This document shows positions 9,577 to 18,870 of a stretch of DNA of 64,000 nucleotides, piece by piece; position 1 is the first letter of the stretch; each line of letters begins with the position of its first letter. Below the pieces are notes generated by a model. It was given only the letters and a program-made list of their open reading frames with translations, was not told where the DNA came from and made no database searches. The translations under genes were made by a program, and so were the position numbers. The stretch comes from Methanosarcina barkeri str. Wiesmoor (GTDB lineage Archaea; Halobacteriota; Methanosarcinia; Methanosarcinales; Methanosarcinaceae): positions 3,472,001 to 3,536,000 of the forward strand of contig NZ_CP009526.1 in the NCBI RefSeq assembly GCF_000969985.1, read 5' to 3'.

Positions 9577-10452
9577 TTAGTGAGCCTCAGAAGCAGGATT
9601 TTGAGTTTCAGGAGCGAGATTTTTAGTCTCAGGAACAGGGCTTACTTTTGAAAAAAACATCTCTTTGTCTAATACAATAATAACAACGACAACTACAGTA
9701 ATAACCAGAGTCTCAATGCACTTGGTCGTCTGAGTCACATTCAGTGCCTCCTGGCAAATATTTACAATAAAGTGAAAGAGAATTGCTGCAGGAATACTTT
9801 TTCTATTTTTAATGCATATCCAGCTGATTAATACTCCCATAGGGATAATGCCGACAAAAAAATTCACTGCATACCATATGTTTTCATGAAGAATGTTATA
9901 CGGATAGAAGTTGTTGACAAATATAAGAGGAAAGTGCCAGAGCGACCATAGTATGCCGAAAACTATTGATGCCATGAAGTAGGTGTACCGGCTCTGCAGA
10001 CTATCAAATGCATATCCTCTCCACCCAAGCTCTTCAAAACATGCAGTAAGCATAAGAAAAAACAACGTAGGTACAGCCCCTGTCGAGAAAGAGAAACCAT
10101 CAACAAGTTGAAACTGCGAAACTGATCCTCCAAACAGAAGTGAAATAAAAATAGATACGAGAACAGTTAGAGGCATTACCAAGAAAAATACTGGAAGCAT
10201 TTTTGGCCTTATTAGCCTAAGGTTGATAAGCCTGTTAATAAAATTCTTTTTTAAATCTGAATTTTTTGAAGCAAAAATCATAAAAAATGAGATTAGAAAA
10301 GGCACCATCAGTGCAAGAAGTATTAATATCATATAAAGTCCATCATTTTCGTCCTGAAAACTTAGATATGCTGCTGCAAACAAGAAAGCATAAGTTAAGA
10401 TAAAGGTCGCAGCAAAAAAGACCCTGGGTTTGTATCTGTAGTTAGGGATCAT
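9577..10452 (-). CDS. CPBP family intramembrane metalloprotease
   Basis: A 291-residue polytopic membrane protein of the CAAX protease/bacteriocin-processing (Abi) family. The signature motifs are visible: EELGWRGYAF (the EExxxR motif), then LWHFPLIF (FxxxH-like) and LFHFIVN (HxxxN/D-type third motif). These place a likely metal site within the membrane. Family members either cleave prenylated or peptide substrates or give immunity to bacteriocin-like peptides. It is first of a two-gene operon with an MFS exporter, which suggests a shared substrate or self-protection, though nothing here proves this. The C-terminus is a short P/E/T repeat (PETKNLAPETQNPASEAH). Confidence 0.85.
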   Translation of the reverse strand: MIPNYRYKPRVFFAATFILTYAFLFAAAYLSFQDENDGLYMILILLALMVPFLISFFMIFASKNSDLKKNFINRLINLRLIRPKMLPVFFLVMPLTVLVSIFISLLFGGSVSQFQLVDGFSFSTGAVPTLFFLMLTACFEELGWRGYAFDSLQSRYTYFMASIVFGILWSLWHFPLIFVNNFYPYNILHENIWYAVNFFVGIIPMGVLISWICIKNRKSIPAAILFHFIVNICQEALNVTQTTKCIETLVITVVVVVIIVLDKEMFFSKVSPVPETKNLAPETQNPASEAH

Positions 10453-10707
10453 CTATCTGTTCCTCCAAATTTTAAATATCACGGCATCGTTTGTATTTTT
10501 CAACTCAACGCAGACTTGACAACCAAAAGTAACAAACTGTTTTTAATTTTGATATCTTAGACAAAAAAAATATAGTGAATTCTATCAATTTATTGCATTG
10601 TTCATGATATATACATTTTTTTATTTGGTGAGTATGTTGTATTCTGAAACATGAGGATGAAATATAAAAAAGCAGTATCTAAATTAGTATAATGAAACTA
10701 GTCTTTA

Positions 10708-10825
10708 AATGGACATAATGAACAAACTTCGGGTTGAGCATAATGAAAGAAATCTCGGATTGGACATAATGAAAGAAACCTCGGGTTGGACATAATGAAA
10801 GCAGCCTCTAACTGGACATAATGTT
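10708..10825. repeat. 26-bp degenerate tandem repeat
   Basis: Five spaced copies of TGGACATAATGAA (one as TTGAGCATAATG) form a 26-base period with an intervening arm like AGAAACCTCGGGT. It lies in the 560-base gap between the divergent CPBP promoter and the convergent end of the nitrilase gene. No gene was found in this gap. Confidence 0.85.
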
Positions 10826-11014
10826 ATCTGAGAGATGATTTACAAAAAGAAGTGAAAATTAGCAAATCGGAACAATTTAAAACTTTAAGCTGTCAATGAA
10901 GAGATTAATAACTAAAACTCCGCAAAAATCGAAAAATAAGATTCAACCAATTAAGATGAACCAGTTACAGTTAATATGAGTAAGTAATACAGTTACAGAA
11001 ATTATTATCGAAAC

Positions 11015-11878
11015 TTAAATAATCTTTAGATCTTCAGAATAAAGCTCAATTCTCTGATTCTCAAAAACGGGAATCATTTTACGAACTTCATTTTTCCTGG
11101 ACAGGTCAAGGTCATGCACTATTAAGCACTCTTTATTGCCGGCATCGGCTTTTACCTCACCCCAGGCGTCGATTATCATGGAGTTGCCGAAATAACTGCA
11201 GTCAGGAGCAGAACCTATCCGGTTGCAGGCAATATGTGGGATCTGGTTTTCAATCGCCCTTGCCTTTGCAAGAATATTCCAGTGTTCAGACCTTGGATTG
11301 GGGAATGCAGCTGTGGTCACAAGCAGGTCAGAACCGGCAAGGGAAAGTTTTCTTGCAACCTCGGGAAAGCGGAGGTCATAGCAGATCTCAAAACCGATTT
11401 TCAGGTTTTGCTTTTTAAGAGAGATGGGCTCTATAGAGTCGCCTTTTGAGAAATAATTGTTTTCGGTTTTGAAGGGGTGAGTTTTCCGGTAACTACCTGC
11501 AAGAGTTCCTGATTCAAAGCAAAAGCCGAGATTGTAGTAAAATGGGGAATTACTGGAATTCGAAAGAGTAGAATTTTCAGAATCCGCAGGTGTTCCACTG
11601 TCAGAAGTCTCTTCCAAAGCGACTTTTTCAATTACTGAGCCCATGATAATACAGTCGTTGGCCTCGGAAAAACAGGCCAGGTTTTCAAGGAGAGGAGAAG
11701 GCAAAGTCTCTGCTGCATGGTCAAAATGCTCGTAGCAAAACCCTGTTGAGAAGACCTCGGGTAAAACAATAAGTTCGGCTCCTTTTCTTACAGCTTTAAG
11801 AGCCATATGCAGAGCTTTTTCAAGGTTTTCCTGTTTTCTGCAATGCAGCACGTCCATCTGTATACAGGCAACTTTCAT
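11015..11878 (-). CDS. Carbon-nitrogen hydrolase (nitrilase superfamily)
   Basis: A 287-residue cytoplasmic hydrolase with the complete Glu-Lys-Cys triad: Glu41 in LIVLPEVF, Lys132 in SYRKTHPF and Cys166 in GFEICYDLRFPE. The FEICYDLRFP context is typical of the omega-amidase/NIT2-like branch, which hydrolyses alpha-keto acid amides. The exact substrate is not readable from sequence. A Ser/Thr-rich insert at about residues 88-111 is unusual and probably a surface loop. The ATG is preceded by GGTG about 8 bases upstream. It appears monocistronic. Confidence 0.88.
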   Translation of the reverse strand: MKVACIQMDVLHCRKQENLEKALHMALKAVRKGAELIVLPEVFSTGFCYEHFDHAAETLPSPLLENLACFSEANDCIIMGSVIEKVALEETSDSGTPADSENSTLSNSSNSPFYYNLGFCFESGTLAGSYRKTHPFKTENNYFSKGDSIEPISLKKQNLKIGFEICYDLRFPEVARKLSLAGSDLLVTTAAFPNPRSEHWNILAKARAIENQIPHIACNRIGSAPDCSYFGNSMIIDAWGEVKADAGNKECLIVHDLDLSRKNEVRKMIPVFENQRIELYSEDLKII

Positions 11879-12003
11879 ATCATAAACACCAGCTAACCGT
11901 TAGCAAACGGCTCGAATCCTTTGAAGTAAAATCTCAGTAAATAATATGAATTTGAAGAGACGAATTGAAAAAAGTGAATTTCAATTCATTGGTCATCAGT
12001 TAG

Positions 12004-12087
12004 GGATCTTATTCTTTCCTTACTGGATCTTATTCTTTCCTTACTGGATCTTATTCTTTCCTTACTGGATCTTATTCTTTCCTTACT
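12004..12087. repeat. 21-bp tandem repeat, four copies
   Basis: Four perfect head-to-tail copies of GGATCTTATTCTTTCCTTAC plus T. It lies between the nitrilase promoter side and the TnpB insertion sequence; otherwise the stretch 11879-12234 shows no gene. Confidence 0.95.
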
Positions 12088-12214
12088 TTTTGAATCAATA
12101 CTTTTATTTCAGTTGAATGCCCTGCAACTTGCTGCGGGGATGGAAAACTTTCCCAATAACCTTTAGTAAGTAATCAATTTATATTTTAGCTATATTTATA
12201 TTGTGAATGGAACT

Positions 12215-12430
12215 CAGACACGCAATCATTGTATGTGAACTACCCCTAAGCTAAAGACTTAGTGGCTTCCTGGTTCATTCCTCCCTCCATTGAGGGCAAG
12301 TCCCCAGGCTCGTCCCCACGTTCCGTAGGTGTTACAACCCAATTAGATTTTGATCTATGAGAACGAATTTCTTGATATTGATAGCGGCATTTATATCTCT
12401 ATCATGTTTTGTTTTACAGTCTGGACAAGT
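12215..12430 (-). ncRNA. Predicted omega RNA (reRNA) with 20-nt guide
   Basis: By analogy with characterised TnpB elements, the guide RNA scaffold overlaps the 3' end of tnpB and runs through the right end. Here the minus strand from the tnpB stop (12332) to 12235 holds GC-rich, pairable segments (CCCTCAATGGAGGG at 12280-12293; the end hairpin at 12244-12265) and closes with GTTCAC. The next 20 bases outward (12234 to 12215, minus strand) read ATACAATGATTGCGTGTCTG and would be the guide. The 5' limit is not visible; 12430 is approximate. Confidence 0.45.
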
Positions 12431-13586
12431 CCATTCTCTATCTTTTAATGTCAAATCTGAATTATGATATCCGCAGACATTACAAAGCTTAGAAGATGGC
12501 TCAAACTGTCCAATTCTCAGGGTGGTTTTTCCGAACCATGCCGCTTTGTATTCTAATTTTGTAACAAAGCTACTCCATGCAGAATCACTTATAGACTGTG
12601 ATAAGTGGTGATTCTTAACCATTCCTTTAACGTTCAGAGTTTCCAGAGCTATAGCTTGGTTTTCGCTTATAAGTTTAAAAGAGAGTTTGTTCTGGAAATC
12701 ATGTCTCTGATTGCTTATTTTCTCATGGAGTACAGCAACCCTCTTTTTGGCTTTTGCTCTGTTCTTTGAACCTTTTTGTTTCCTTGAAACTCTTTTCTGA
12801 AGTACTTTAAGTCTCTTGAGGGAGTTTTTAAGATACATAGGATTCGATATTTTTTCACCTGTAGAGAGTATAGCAAAATCTTTGATACCTACATCTATTC
12901 CTACGGTAGTTGATTCTGTGAAAGGTTGCTTTGCTGAAAGTTCTTTTCCGTCTTCAACAAGGATACTAATGTAGTAATTCCCTTTACAAAACCTTGATAC
13001 TGTAGCTGTTTTAAGCTCGCCTTCAAACTTTCGGTGAAGAACTGCTTTAATCGGTTCGATTTTTGGAAGCTTAACTGTGTTGTTTTCAAAATTCACAGAA
13101 TAGTGTTGAGGTATAGGAAAAGATTGAATTGGATTTTTCTTTGATTTAAACTTAGGAAATCCATTCTTTTCTCTGAAAAATCTGGTGAAAGCAGATTCTA
13201 CCTGCTTAGTCATTCCTTGTAATGACTGTGAGTTTACTTTTCCCAACCATTCATTAGAAGCTTTCAAGACAGGAATCTTTTTGTTTAAGTCAAATCTGGA
13301 AATAGATTTTCCTGTTTGTTCGTAAGTTTTAATTTTTTGATCCAACGCCCAATTGTAGACAAATCTACAGCTACCTATATGCTGATTCAATTGAACAGAC
13401 TGCGTAGTTGTAGGATAGAGTCTAAATTTGAACGCTTTCATCATACAGAGTAGTATACGCTTTAACAATATATAGAGTTTTTGGTAAATATAAAAGAGGC
13501 GGCAGAATATTATATACGAAATCAGGGGTGAAGTTGACGCTTATATCCCACGAAGCTAAAGACTTCGGGGTTTTACGCTTCTACCT
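12235..13586 (-). mobile_element. IS200/IS605-superfamily element with tnpB only (IS1341 type)
   Basis: The element carries one gene, tnpB, and no tnpA. Both ends keep a subterminal imperfect hairpin with the identical loop CTAAAGA: the left end at 13547-13570 (stem CGAAG/CTTCG plus CCC/GGG with one bulge) and the right end at 12244-12265 (CTAAG/CTTAG plus CC/GG with one bulge). On the minus strand the right end finishes GGGGTAGTTCAC, a common ending of this group. The left boundary is a guess: it may follow TTTTAT (minus strand of 13587-13592), which would then be the target-adjacent motif. Mobility would need a TnpA supplied from elsewhere. Confidence 0.8.
12332..13441 (-). CDS. tnpB: TnpB RNA-guided nuclease (IS605 OrfB)
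   Basis: TnpB proteins are RNA-guided DNA nucleases, the ancestors of Cas12, that cut the donor site and favour IS retention. From the ATG at 13441 it has 369 residues. An upstream ATG at 13468 would add nine poorly conserved residues; the family usually starts MKAFKFRLYPT. The RuvC triad is complete: Asp183 in GIDVGIKDFAI, Glu267 in ALETLNVKGM and Asp349 in HDRDINAAINI. The zinc ribbon is intact (Cys320, Cys323, Cys339, Cys342). With no stop or frameshift, it looks functional. It is the only gene in its element. Confidence 0.93.
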   Translation of the reverse strand: MKAFKFRLYPTTTQSVQLNQHIGSCRFVYNWALDQKIKTYEQTGKSISRFDLNKKIPVLKASNEWLGKVNSQSLQGMTKQVESAFTRFFREKNGFPKFKSKKNPIQSFPIPQHYSVNFENNTVKLPKIEPIKAVLHRKFEGELKTATVSRFCKGNYYISILVEDGKELSAKQPFTESTTVGIDVGIKDFAILSTGEKISNPMYLKNSLKRLKVLQKRVSRKQKGSKNRAKAKKRVAVLHEKISNQRHDFQNKLSFKLISENQAIALETLNVKGMVKNHHLSQSISDSAWSSFVTKLEYKAAWFGKTTLRIGQFEPSSKLCNVCGYHNSDLTLKDREWTCPDCKTKHDRDINAAINIKKFVLIDQNLIGL

Positions 13587-13831
13587 ATAAAAGAAGATAC
13601 TGCATTCTTTTTTGAATAAAGTACCGTAAAAAATTTCTTTCGATAAATAATTTGTAAATTTTTTGAAAAACGTATGCTTTGAAATTAGTGAAAGATATTG
13701 AACACTTTATAAGAAGGCCATTTGCAGGAAAGACAGAAAAAAATTGTGCTGGAAGTAAAACAAGTCACTTTTGGCTTAATCATTATTACAAGGTTTGCAC
13801 CCAGTTCTGAATTAATATAACAATCTTTGTC
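13587..13831. other. Short gap between insertion sequence and aquaporin 3' end
   Basis: AT-rich sequence with no gene seen. The run TTCTTTTTTGAATAAA at about 13606-13621 is T-rich but without a stem. Confidence 0.4.
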
Positions 13832-14581
13832 TTAATCTGCCTTTTTTGGTTCAGCTATAAAATCATAAAGGAACGCTGCAACCAGTGCTCCCGCTATGGG
13901 GCCTATGATATAAATCGGGAACTGAGCCCAGAGGTTAGCTCCACCCAGCAAGGATTCAGCAAGATAAGGGCCGAAGGTGCGGGCTGGGTTCAGAGAAGAA
14001 CCTGTAATGTTGCCTACAACAATCACATCCGCCGCTACCACAAGCCCTATTGCAAGCCCAGCAAATCCAGGGGGAGCCCTTCGGTCCACGGCTGTACCCA
14101 TAATGGTAAGCATAAGGAAAAAGGTACATACAGCTTCGCAGAAGATTGCCTGCCCATAACCGACTCCGTAGAACATGGACGTGGCCCCTAGACCTGCATC
14201 AACAGCCCTCATTCCCAGAATCGCTACAAGCGTAAAGGACGCAAGGCTTGCACCTATAAGCTGGGAGATAATATACGCAGGGAGGTCTTTTGTGGGAAAG
14301 CGGCCTGTGGCCCAGAGAGCAAGACTTACCGCAGGGTTGATGTGGGTACCTGAAATGTGGCCGAAAGCATAGATCATGGAGGTGATTGCAATTGCAAAAG
14401 ACATTCCTATGGCAAACCAGGCCGCAATGTCAATCCCTATGTAAAACTGGTTTCCGGGAAAAGCCTCCCAGCCCTCCATAAGAAGTACGGTTGTTATCAC
14501 CGAACCCGTACCCAGGAACACCAGGACATAAGTCCCGACTAGTTCCGCAAGCGCACGTTTCATGAGGTTTGGTACTGTCAT
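13832..14581 (-). CDS. Aquaporin / MIP family channel
   Basis: A 249-residue membrane channel with six predicted membrane segments and the two half-helix pore motifs: NPA at 82-84 (GTHINPAVSLALW) and NPA at 198-200 followed by Arg201 (GSSLNPARTFGPY). It should pass water and perhaps glycerol or other small neutral solutes, like archaeal AqpM. The second half carries the expected AEF-like repeat (EAVCTFFLML). A ribosome site GAGGAG stands 7 bases before the ATG. It may use a promoter of its own in the 270-base gap that follows DUF2193. Confidence 0.93.
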   Translation of the reverse strand: MTVPNLMKRALAELVGTYVLVFLGTGSVITTVLLMEGWEAFPGNQFYIGIDIAAWFAIGMSFAIAITSMIYAFGHISGTHINPAVSLALWATGRFPTKDLPAYIISQLIGASLASFTLVAILGMRAVDAGLGATSMFYGVGYGQAIFCEAVCTFFLMLTIMGTAVDRRAPPGFAGLAIGLVVAADVIVVGNITGSSLNPARTFGPYLAESLLGGANLWAQFPIYIIGPIAGALVAAFLYDFIAEPKKAD

Positions 14582-14784
14582 ATCAAGCTCCTCACTAATA
14601 AGTTTGGGACAAAGAGAACTGTAAGAAAGGGCTGTACTATATTCATTTACTTAAAGAATTACACTTGAAATTGAAACTACTCATTTCCTGATCCGAAGCA
14701 TTGTGTTTCTAGTTCGTTATGAGAATCCAGGTGTAAATAGTTGCATTCAAAACTATAGAAAGGATTTGAGAGAAAGATTTTTCC

Positions 14785-14828
14785 TCAGCTACCCTTTTAC
14801 CCAGCTACCCTTTCCCCAGCTACCCTTC
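14785..14828. repeat. Short CAGCTACCCTT tandem repeat
   Basis: Three spaced copies of CAGCTACCCTT lie just after the stop of the minus-strand DUF2193 gene. The rest of the 14582-14850 gap shows nothing further. Confidence 0.85.
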
Positions 14829-14850
14829 GCACTCTCTTTGTCGTTATCCG

Positions 14851-16350
14851 TTACACTGCCTCTGACCAGTTGCAGTAGTTGCACTTGTAGTCAAAATAGT
14901 TCGCCGAACAGAACTTGCAAACCCTTGCCGGAGAATGTGCCTGCTGCTTGTGCAGTGCGATGATATTTGTCATAAGCGTTGCAGTCACAGGCTCACTTGT
15001 CAGGAGGCAGGGGAAATCAGCCAGGCGCATGAGAGCCGAGAAACGGACAGTGATTGCACAGGACGGATAGGTGTAACGCTGAGGATTTTGCAGGACCTCG
15101 TTCCTTTCAATAGGGCTCAGGTCAATAGGCACACCCTGTACAACGCACCCGGCCCCCCTTGGAATATGGTCAATGATTCGTTCACCCTTTTCAATCATGT
15201 CAATGAAATCCACGTTATGCAGCTCAGCTGCTGCCCCGCGCCTTGGGTTGGTCAGCACAAGATTGTGGAAGCGTTTGACCAGCAGGTCAAGCACCATCAT
15301 GGTGGTAAATCCGTCCATCCAGAGGATTTTGGTGACTGCAGCGGCTGTTGCGTCCGTACCGATGGTCAAGGGTGAGTATTCGTCCCTGAACTTACCTTTT
15401 GCCCGGTTCATGGTACTTTCAAGGACGTCTGTGACAGCATTGATAACTGCCAGCACGACGTCGTCTTTTGTCATATTGTACATGGACTGGGAAATGTGGT
15501 GGGCTACGTCACCTACTCCATAAGCAGGTACTGTCACAATATTACCATAGAAAACATCGGCATTCATAGCAGCCTTCACGGTTTTCCGTATCCTCTGCTT
15601 ATATGTCTCCATATACTTCCTGGTATCAAAGGACGTATGCCCTGCTTCTTCCATGAGCTTAACCTGTGCGTCCACCGGAGACTCATAGACCATCTTGAGC
15701 ATATCAATTTCTTCTTTTATGGCTTCAGATGGAGTTTTTCCATCTTCGATAGCAGTCTGGAACTTCGCCCCTACGCCATAGGAGGTGTTCATCCCCCAGG
15801 ACTTTGAAGACAGGATCGTACGCTTGTGCTCCACAGGGATGTCCATCTTCTGGAGAATCCTATTTACGACATTACTCGTGCTTCCGGGCACAAAGGCAAA
15901 GTCTACTACACAGGTCGGGCCGTAAAAGCCTCCGTACCGGCGAATTGATTCTTTTCCTATCAGGGCTTCGGATTTTCCAATTTCCTCCACGAACTTCATG
16001 ACCGATTCATGGAAAGCCGGGTCCTCCTCATAGAGGATCTCTAGGATTGGAGGTGTCTGGTAATGCTCTACAAAAGGATCATCCTCAGGCCTGACCGTGT
16101 CCGTAAGGCTCGTAAGAGTTTCGTAGTGAGTATTTACAGAATCGATATGCAGGTCGAAGACCTCCTTACACTGCCCTCCGACCGGCTTCATTTTGTTTAC
16201 TGCATCTACGTAGGGTTTTGCATCTTTTACCTTGAACTCAGTGCCCCGCTTTTTATTAATTACTCCCACAACAGCTTTCTGGGCACCTACAGCCTCATCT
16301 GCCATCTTATTATACATTTCCTGAATGTCAGCTCTAATTTCCGATACCAT
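14851..16350 (-). CDS. DUF2193 domain protein (methanogen-type)
   Basis: A 499-residue soluble protein matching the DUF2193 family, which I know mainly from methanogens and whose function is unknown. The start ATG at 16350 is favoured: GAGGAG at 16356-16361 lies five bases upstream of it and overlaps the alternative GTG at 16356. Visible features are a glycine-rich YGGFYGPTCVVDF segment, a serine-rich SSKSWGMNTSYG stretch, the TIGTDATAAAVTKILWMDG segment and a C-terminal four-cysteine ribbon (CKFCSANYFDYKCNYC), which probably binds zinc or iron. It appears to be a single-gene unit. Confidence 0.85.
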   Translation of the reverse strand: MVSEIRADIQEMYNKMADEAVGAQKAVVGVINKKRGTEFKVKDAKPYVDAVNKMKPVGGQCKEVFDLHIDSVNTHYETLTSLTDTVRPEDDPFVEHYQTPPILEILYEEDPAFHESVMKFVEEIGKSEALIGKESIRRYGGFYGPTCVVDFAFVPGSTSNVVNRILQKMDIPVEHKRTILSSKSWGMNTSYGVGAKFQTAIEDGKTPSEAIKEEIDMLKMVYESPVDAQVKLMEEAGHTSFDTRKYMETYKQRIRKTVKAAMNADVFYGNIVTVPAYGVGDVAHHISQSMYNMTKDDVVLAVINAVTDVLESTMNRAKGKFRDEYSPLTIGTDATAAAVTKILWMDGFTTMMVLDLLVKRFHNLVLTNPRRGAAAELHNVDFIDMIEKGERIIDHIPRGAGCVVQGVPIDLSPIERNEVLQNPQRYTYPSCAITVRFSALMRLADFPCLLTSEPVTATLMTNIIALHKQQAHSPARVCKFCSANYFDYKCNYCNWSEAV

Positions 16351-16779
16351 ACTCACTCCTCAAAATCACTTTAAAGCTGTTAGGACATCCGCGAGGGATT
16401 ATTCTTAATACCCTTAAAAAATCCAGGAATTCAGACCTCAAAGGCCTGATAACTTAAATCCAATGGCCAGATTTAATAGAAATAAATCCCCCATAATGAA
16501 AACCAAAGATATCCAATCCAGATAATTTCTGTTATTAATTTTCTAGATTCTACAGCTACTTGTATGTCCCCATTTTTATACTAAGATTATTTTTCATTCT
16601 ATAAATAGTTTGATTTAAAGAATAAACCTTGATTTAAATATTCAAAAACTGATTTAAAAGTCCCAATTTGAGAATTGTTGTTAAGCTATTAGAGGTGAAA
16701 CACCCAGATATTGGCTTTTGGAGAATAAGAAACAAAAAATCATCAATGGTATGAAAATGTCTTAGGAGCTATCTGAAAA
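16351..16779. other. Intergenic region upstream of DUF2193
   Basis: AT-rich leader and promoter region. No gene or RNA was recognised. Confidence 0.4.
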
Positions 16780-16974
16780 TTAAATAATGCTTGCGCCTTG
16801 ATTATTCGTTAATGTTAAAACGATTTTGACCATATCAGATAGATAGATTCCTGTATACACCAACGAAGCAAGCTTTTTAATTTTCTCCATACCGTATCTG
16901 GTAGAACAGGAGCCGTAACCCATTACAAAAAAAACCATCCTATCCCCGAATAATAACCTTGTTACGGCACTCAT
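16780..16974 (-). CDS. Doubtful small protein of 64 residues
   Basis: An open frame with an ATG start and a mildly hydrophobic product containing VFFVMGYGSCSTRYG and LVYTGIYLSDMVKIVL. I do not recognise it. Codon use is not clearly different from noise, and no good ribosome site was seen. It could be a real small gene or a remnant of a larger one. Confidence 0.2.
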   Translation of the reverse strand: MSAVTRLLFGDRMVFFVMGYGSCSTRYGMEKIKKLASLVYTGIYLSDMVKIVLTLTNNQGASII

Positions 16975-16994
16975 CTTTTAAGAAATATATTCAG

Positions 16995-17070
16995 GATTCT
17001 GGTCTAGTATTATGATTCTGGTCTGGTATTATGATTCTGATCTGGTATTATGATTCTGATCTGGTATTAT
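16995..17070. repeat. 19-bp tandem repeat, four copies
   Basis: Four head-to-tail copies of GATTCTGGTCTGGTATTAT with single-base differences (GTCTAG in copy 1, GATCTGG in copies 3 and 4). No gene is seen between here and 17238. Confidence 0.95.
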
Positions 17071-17238
17071 CCTTCATGAGTTCATCTATTGTAACCAGAA
17101 CAAAAATCTTCAAGAATAGATAAGGTGAGGAGACATAGATAAAGAGATATTAATGTATTAGTTTAAAAAATATACAGAAGACTGAATTTAATGTTTAACC
17201 AATGATGCATGAATTTTAATTTAAACAACCAAAGATCT

Positions 17239-17904
17239 TCAGGGAAGCAGAGTGGTTTGTTTACTCTTTGCTACCAGGCCATCAAGGTCAAGCCTGCGTT
17301 TTATCAACCCTGCAAGGACTTCATTCGCAAGTCTGACTACTTCTTCTTTATTTCCCCGTATTTCGTATGCAGGGTCATCGGGAGGGATCTCAATTTTCGT
17401 AATATCGGCTCTGGCTTTTTTCAAATGTGCATCCTGAGCTTCACAGACTATGCCGGGTTTTTCCAGGTACTGTTCAAGATGTTTTTGAGTAATTCCTATA
17501 AGCTTCAATTCCCTGCGGAAACAGGGCCTTTCAAACAGTTTGGAAACCACATATACTCCCACAGGAATTCTGAAATCCAGATTGATTTTAAGAAGCTGAG
17601 ACCTGAGAATAGAATAAATTTCTTCCGGATCGGAAAGTTCAGGAGACCTGGACTCTTTGCCTTTTTCGGATAAAGGCTCTGTGGCTTTTTCAGGCAGGGC
17701 ATAAATCTTCGAAGGGGGAACTTCAGTTTCTTCCAGAATGTCAAGGTCTCTGAGCGCCCTGAGATAGCCCGTAAGAACCAGGCGATGCTCGTCTATGCCT
17801 CTGGCTTTCAGTTCTCTGGAAAGCCCACTGATTGAGAGCTGCTTGCCTTCAAGTAGTTCCAGGAGTTTAAGGTTAAGTTTGTCTTCCATCTTCACCGACA
17901 TCAT
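17239..17904 (-). CDS. Winged-helix domain protein, archaeal
   Basis: A 221-residue protein. The N-terminal 60 residues look like a winged helix (LELLEGKQLSISGLSRELKARG, then a recognition-helix-like HRLVLTGYLRALRDLDILEE and a wing). The second half, about 90-221, holds a conserved-looking helical domain (PVGVYVVSKLFERPCFRRELK, then ADITKIEIPPDDPAYEIRGNKEEVVRLANEVLAGLI). It is probably a DNA-binding protein of unknown target. The start is ambiguous: the ATG at 17889 (MEDKLNL) has GGTGAAG just before it, and two ATGs lie upstream at 17904 and 17901. Confidence 0.6.
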   Translation of the reverse strand: MMSVKMEDKLNLKLLELLEGKQLSISGLSRELKARGIDEHRLVLTGYLRALRDLDILEETEVPPSKIYALPEKATEPLSEKGKESRSPELSDPEEIYSILRSQLLKINLDFRIPVGVYVVSKLFERPCFRRELKLIGITQKHLEQYLEKPGIVCEAQDAHLKKARADITKIEIPPDDPAYEIRGNKEEVVRLANEVLAGLIKRRLDLDGLVAKSKQTTLLP

Positions 17905-18372
17905 GTTTTATTGTTGTTAATTAATTCTTCAGGATCCCAGCCGGAAAAAACATTGTTTTTAAGAGTAACCAGGCAAAAGAGCCCGTATTTTCCCGAATCT
18001 TTGAAAAGACCTGACCTTTTCCTATCTGTGAGAGGAGTAAGCAAGAAAATTGCAGGGAGTAATACACGATGTAACTATTCTGCATAATATAAAGCTTATG
18101 AGAGAGCCTGTAAGGTAGAAGTATAGAAAATGTAGGAAGAGATTGATAAATTCATATAAAAAAATCTGTGAAACTTTCAAAAGAAACATTAAGGAAGTTT
18201 AATTTGGGAAAAATATTGAGACGAATAAAAGAATTAGTATAATTTTTATATCCACAGTTAACTAAATAAATAAGAATTAAGCTTTTTTCCAGCAGAATTG
18301 AAGGGCAATGCTTAAAAATAATAATCGCCATCTGGATTAGGCTTAAATTGATTATTTCGCAAGGCTGCAAAG
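17905..18372. other. Divergent promoter region before pdaD
   Basis: A gap between the divergent winged-helix gene and pdaD. AT-rich TATA-like stretches occur near 18236-18252. No gene was found. Confidence 0.45.
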
Positions 18373-18870
18373 ATGATTACAAAATTAATTCCTAGAAAAG
18401 TATTTTTTACAAGTGGAGTTGGCACACACCCTGAAAATCTTGAATCATTTGAAGTTGCACTCAGGGATGCAGGTATTGAGAAATTTAATCTTGTAACTGT
18501 AAGTTCTATCCTGCCCCCTGAATGTGAGATTGTATCCAGAAAGGAAGGGCTTGAAGAGTTAAGTCCCGGAGAGATTGTATTTTGCGTAATGTCCAGGATT
18601 TCTTCCAATGAACCAAGAAGGACGCTCAGTACATCGGTTGGTTGTGCACTCCCGCAAAGCATAAACAGGCACGGTTACATATCAGAATATCATGCCTATG
18701 GAGAAACCGCTCAGGACGTTGGGGAACATTCAGAGAAACTTGCAAGAAGCATGTACAGCACCTGGACAAATGAATCTCCTCTCAGGACACTCAGTTTTCC
18801 CAGGTCATCTTCTGTAGATGAACATGGAAACTGGATGACCGTGATATCCGCAGCAGTCTTCACTATCTGA
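18373..18870 (+). CDS. pdaD: Pyruvoyl-dependent arginine decarboxylase
   Basis: Makes agmatine from arginine, the first step to putrescine and spermidine in archaea. The 165-residue proenzyme is expected to cleave itself between Ser44 and Ser45 in LVTVSSILPP, turning Ser45 into the catalytic pyruvoyl group of the larger subunit. Other family landmarks are the N-terminal PRKVFFTSGVG, the SRKEGLEELSPGEIVFCVM segment, the glutamate-containing SEYHAYGE and the C-terminal SSSVDEHGNWMTVISAAVF. Length is normal for the trimeric enzyme. The deoxyhypusine synthase gene follows 300 bases downstream; its substrate, spermidine, derives from agmatine. Confidence 0.94.
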   Translation: MITKLIPRKVFFTSGVGTHPENLESFEVALRDAGIEKFNLVTVSSILPPECEIVSRKEGLEELSPGEIVFCVMSRISSNEPRRTLSTSVGCALPQSINRHGYISEYHAYGETAQDVGEHSEKLARSMYSTWTNESPLRTLSFPRSSSVDEHGNWMTVISAAVFTI

